Assembly (NCBI GenBank): GCA_035471785.1
Contig: DATIPQ010000049.1
Coordinates: forward strand, 1-64,000
Direction of reading: 5' to 3'
Source of the DNA: Acidobacteriota bacterium
Lineage (GTDB): Bacteria > Acidobacteriota > UBA6911 > RPQK01 > DATIPO01
Length of the DNA: 64,000 nt
The notes beneath the pieces are model-generated. The model did not search any database and was not told the origin of the DNA. It worked only from the letters and a program-made list of their open reading frames with translations. Below, piece after piece: positions 63,246 through 64,000 of this stretch (positions within the stretch are counted from its first letter, which is position 1; each line of letters begins with the position of its first letter). A program made the position numbers and the translations under genes.

Positions 63246-64000
63246 TCAACTTACGCTCCAAGACTTCAGCAGAGTAGGGTTGAGTTTTAGCACTCGCCGC
63301 ACGTCGCGGATGAGAAGACCGTTCCAGAGCGCAGCGGTAAAAGTGGTGGCCAAGGCAGCGCCCAGCAGACCGAAGAGGTGAATCAGTACGGGCATGAAGA
63401 GAAGGTTGACGAGGAACGCCAACATGCCAACCTTGGCGCTGCGGCGCTCGTTACCGGTCATAATGAGAAGCGACCCAACAGGGCCCGCAAACGAGTTCAA
63501 GACCTGCCCGAAAATGAGAATGCAAAGCGGAATGTATGCTGCTCGAAACTCTGATCCGAACAGACCCAGCAGCAATTCCCCAAAAACCAGGAGAGTGAGC
63601 CCGCTCACCACGGCGAAGGCAAGAGCGACTTTGGTGCTCAGCTTGATGAGACTCTGGAGTTCCTCTGATTTTCCCTCTGCGAAAAGACGGGCGATACGAG
63701 GTGCAGCTAGCGAACTCACCGTGAATAATCCGAAGCCCAGCAGATTGGACGCCTGCACGGAAACCGAAAAGAGACCTGACGACACTGTTCCGAGGAGTAT
63801 TCCACTCAATATAATTCCTGACTTGTCCATCCCCAGTTTGAATCCGGTATGCGCCCATATCGGCATCGCCGTCCTCAGCCACTCGCCCGTGGCAACCTCC
63901 TTTTCATGTTCTAAGAGGGATCTGGGAAGCTGCTTGAAGATGACTTTGTAGAGTACGATGGAAACGATCCCACCAGCAATGAACTCGATGGCGACGACAT
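63246..64000 (-). pseudogene. Wzx-like polysaccharide flippase, frameshifted and cut by window end
   Basis: C-terminal part of an MOP-superfamily lipid-linked oligosaccharide flippase. From the window edge to about 63867 the minus strand encodes a helix and the cytosolic loop EVATGEWLRTA in one frame; from 63866 to the stop at 63246 a second frame continues the same protein seamlessly (MPIWAHTGFKLGMDKSGIIL and six helices). The expected junction is T-A-M-P, but one base is missing between the two frames. A real frameshift, a sequencing error or a downstream re-initiation at ATG 63866 are possible; the first frame has a stop about 20 codons on. The N-terminus lies outside the window. Confidence 0.8.

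Overview
The window is GC-rich, densely coding DNA from a Gram-negative bacterium, most likely an Acidobacteriota member. Support for that assignment: PadR-type regulators with ADOP/MacB-like orphan permeases, a CRTAC1/ASPIC FG-GAP protein, a type-B (SdhC-A-B) succinate dehydrogenase, a Sec-exported clade II nitrous oxide reductase, and several genes whose start codons sit 6-9 nt behind a -10-like box (probable leaderless transcripts). A Kdo hydroxylase homologue implies a Kdo-containing LPS. I saw no rRNA, tRNA, CRISPR array, transposase or replication origin.

Layout. 0-15 kb is mixed housekeeping: HtrA protease, glycerol kinase, a PadR regulator with a decayed ADOP permease, a PKD-domain secreted protein, a MATE exporter, a sulfatase-like enzyme with Thr instead of the maturable Cys, an isoaspartyl peptidase, glutaryl-CoA dehydrogenase and an EVE protein. 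15.3-18.7 kb is sdhCAB. 18.7-30.3 kb (minus strand) is one long N2O-respiration operon: an Fe-S/FAD oxidoreductase, Rieske protein, cytochrome b, pentaheme cytochrome c, nosZ, a nosB-like membrane protein, nosD, nosF, nosL and nosY. It looks like a dedicated quinol (and perhaps NAD(P)H) to N2O electron route plus the copper-site maturation machinery. 30.5-41.4 kb holds a geranylgeranyl-reductase-like flavoprotein, a Kdo hydroxylase, a MASE1-PAS hybrid histidine kinase, a CpsB-like PHP phosphatase, a complete ADOP permease, an NTF2-like protein, a tiny zinc-ribbon gene and a CRTAC1 protein. 41.4-64 kb is a large surface-polysaccharide locus: aminotransferase, WecA-like initiating transferase, two polymerase/ligase-like membrane proteins, two GT4-type transferases, two heparinase II/III-like lyases, two Gfo/Idh/MocA proteins (one fused to a zinc-type dehydrogenase), AsnB-type amidotransferase, Wzz-like chain-length protein, methyltransferase and a frameshifted Wzx-like flippase running off the window.

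Three things stand out. (1) Two families of dispersed non-coding elements, A (about 345-430 bp, three copies) and B (about 95 bp, four copies), end at CTAG tetranucleotides, abut each other through a shared CTAG, and coincide with or adjoin TAG stop codons of neighbouring genes. Family A contains a 57-bp hairpin unit present 1, 2 or 4 times, followed by a terminal hairpin whose sequence differs between copies while the stem is kept; one copy sits inside the nos operon. (2) A 30-codon zinc-ribbon gene ends in a UGA where I recall its relatives having Cys, the frame stays open for 25 more codons, and a 7-bp stem with a GGU-starting loop lies at bacterial SECIS distance, so it is a candidate selenoprotein. 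(3) The nos operon couples clade II NosZ to a complete Rieske/cytochrome b module headed by an Fe-S flavoprotein.
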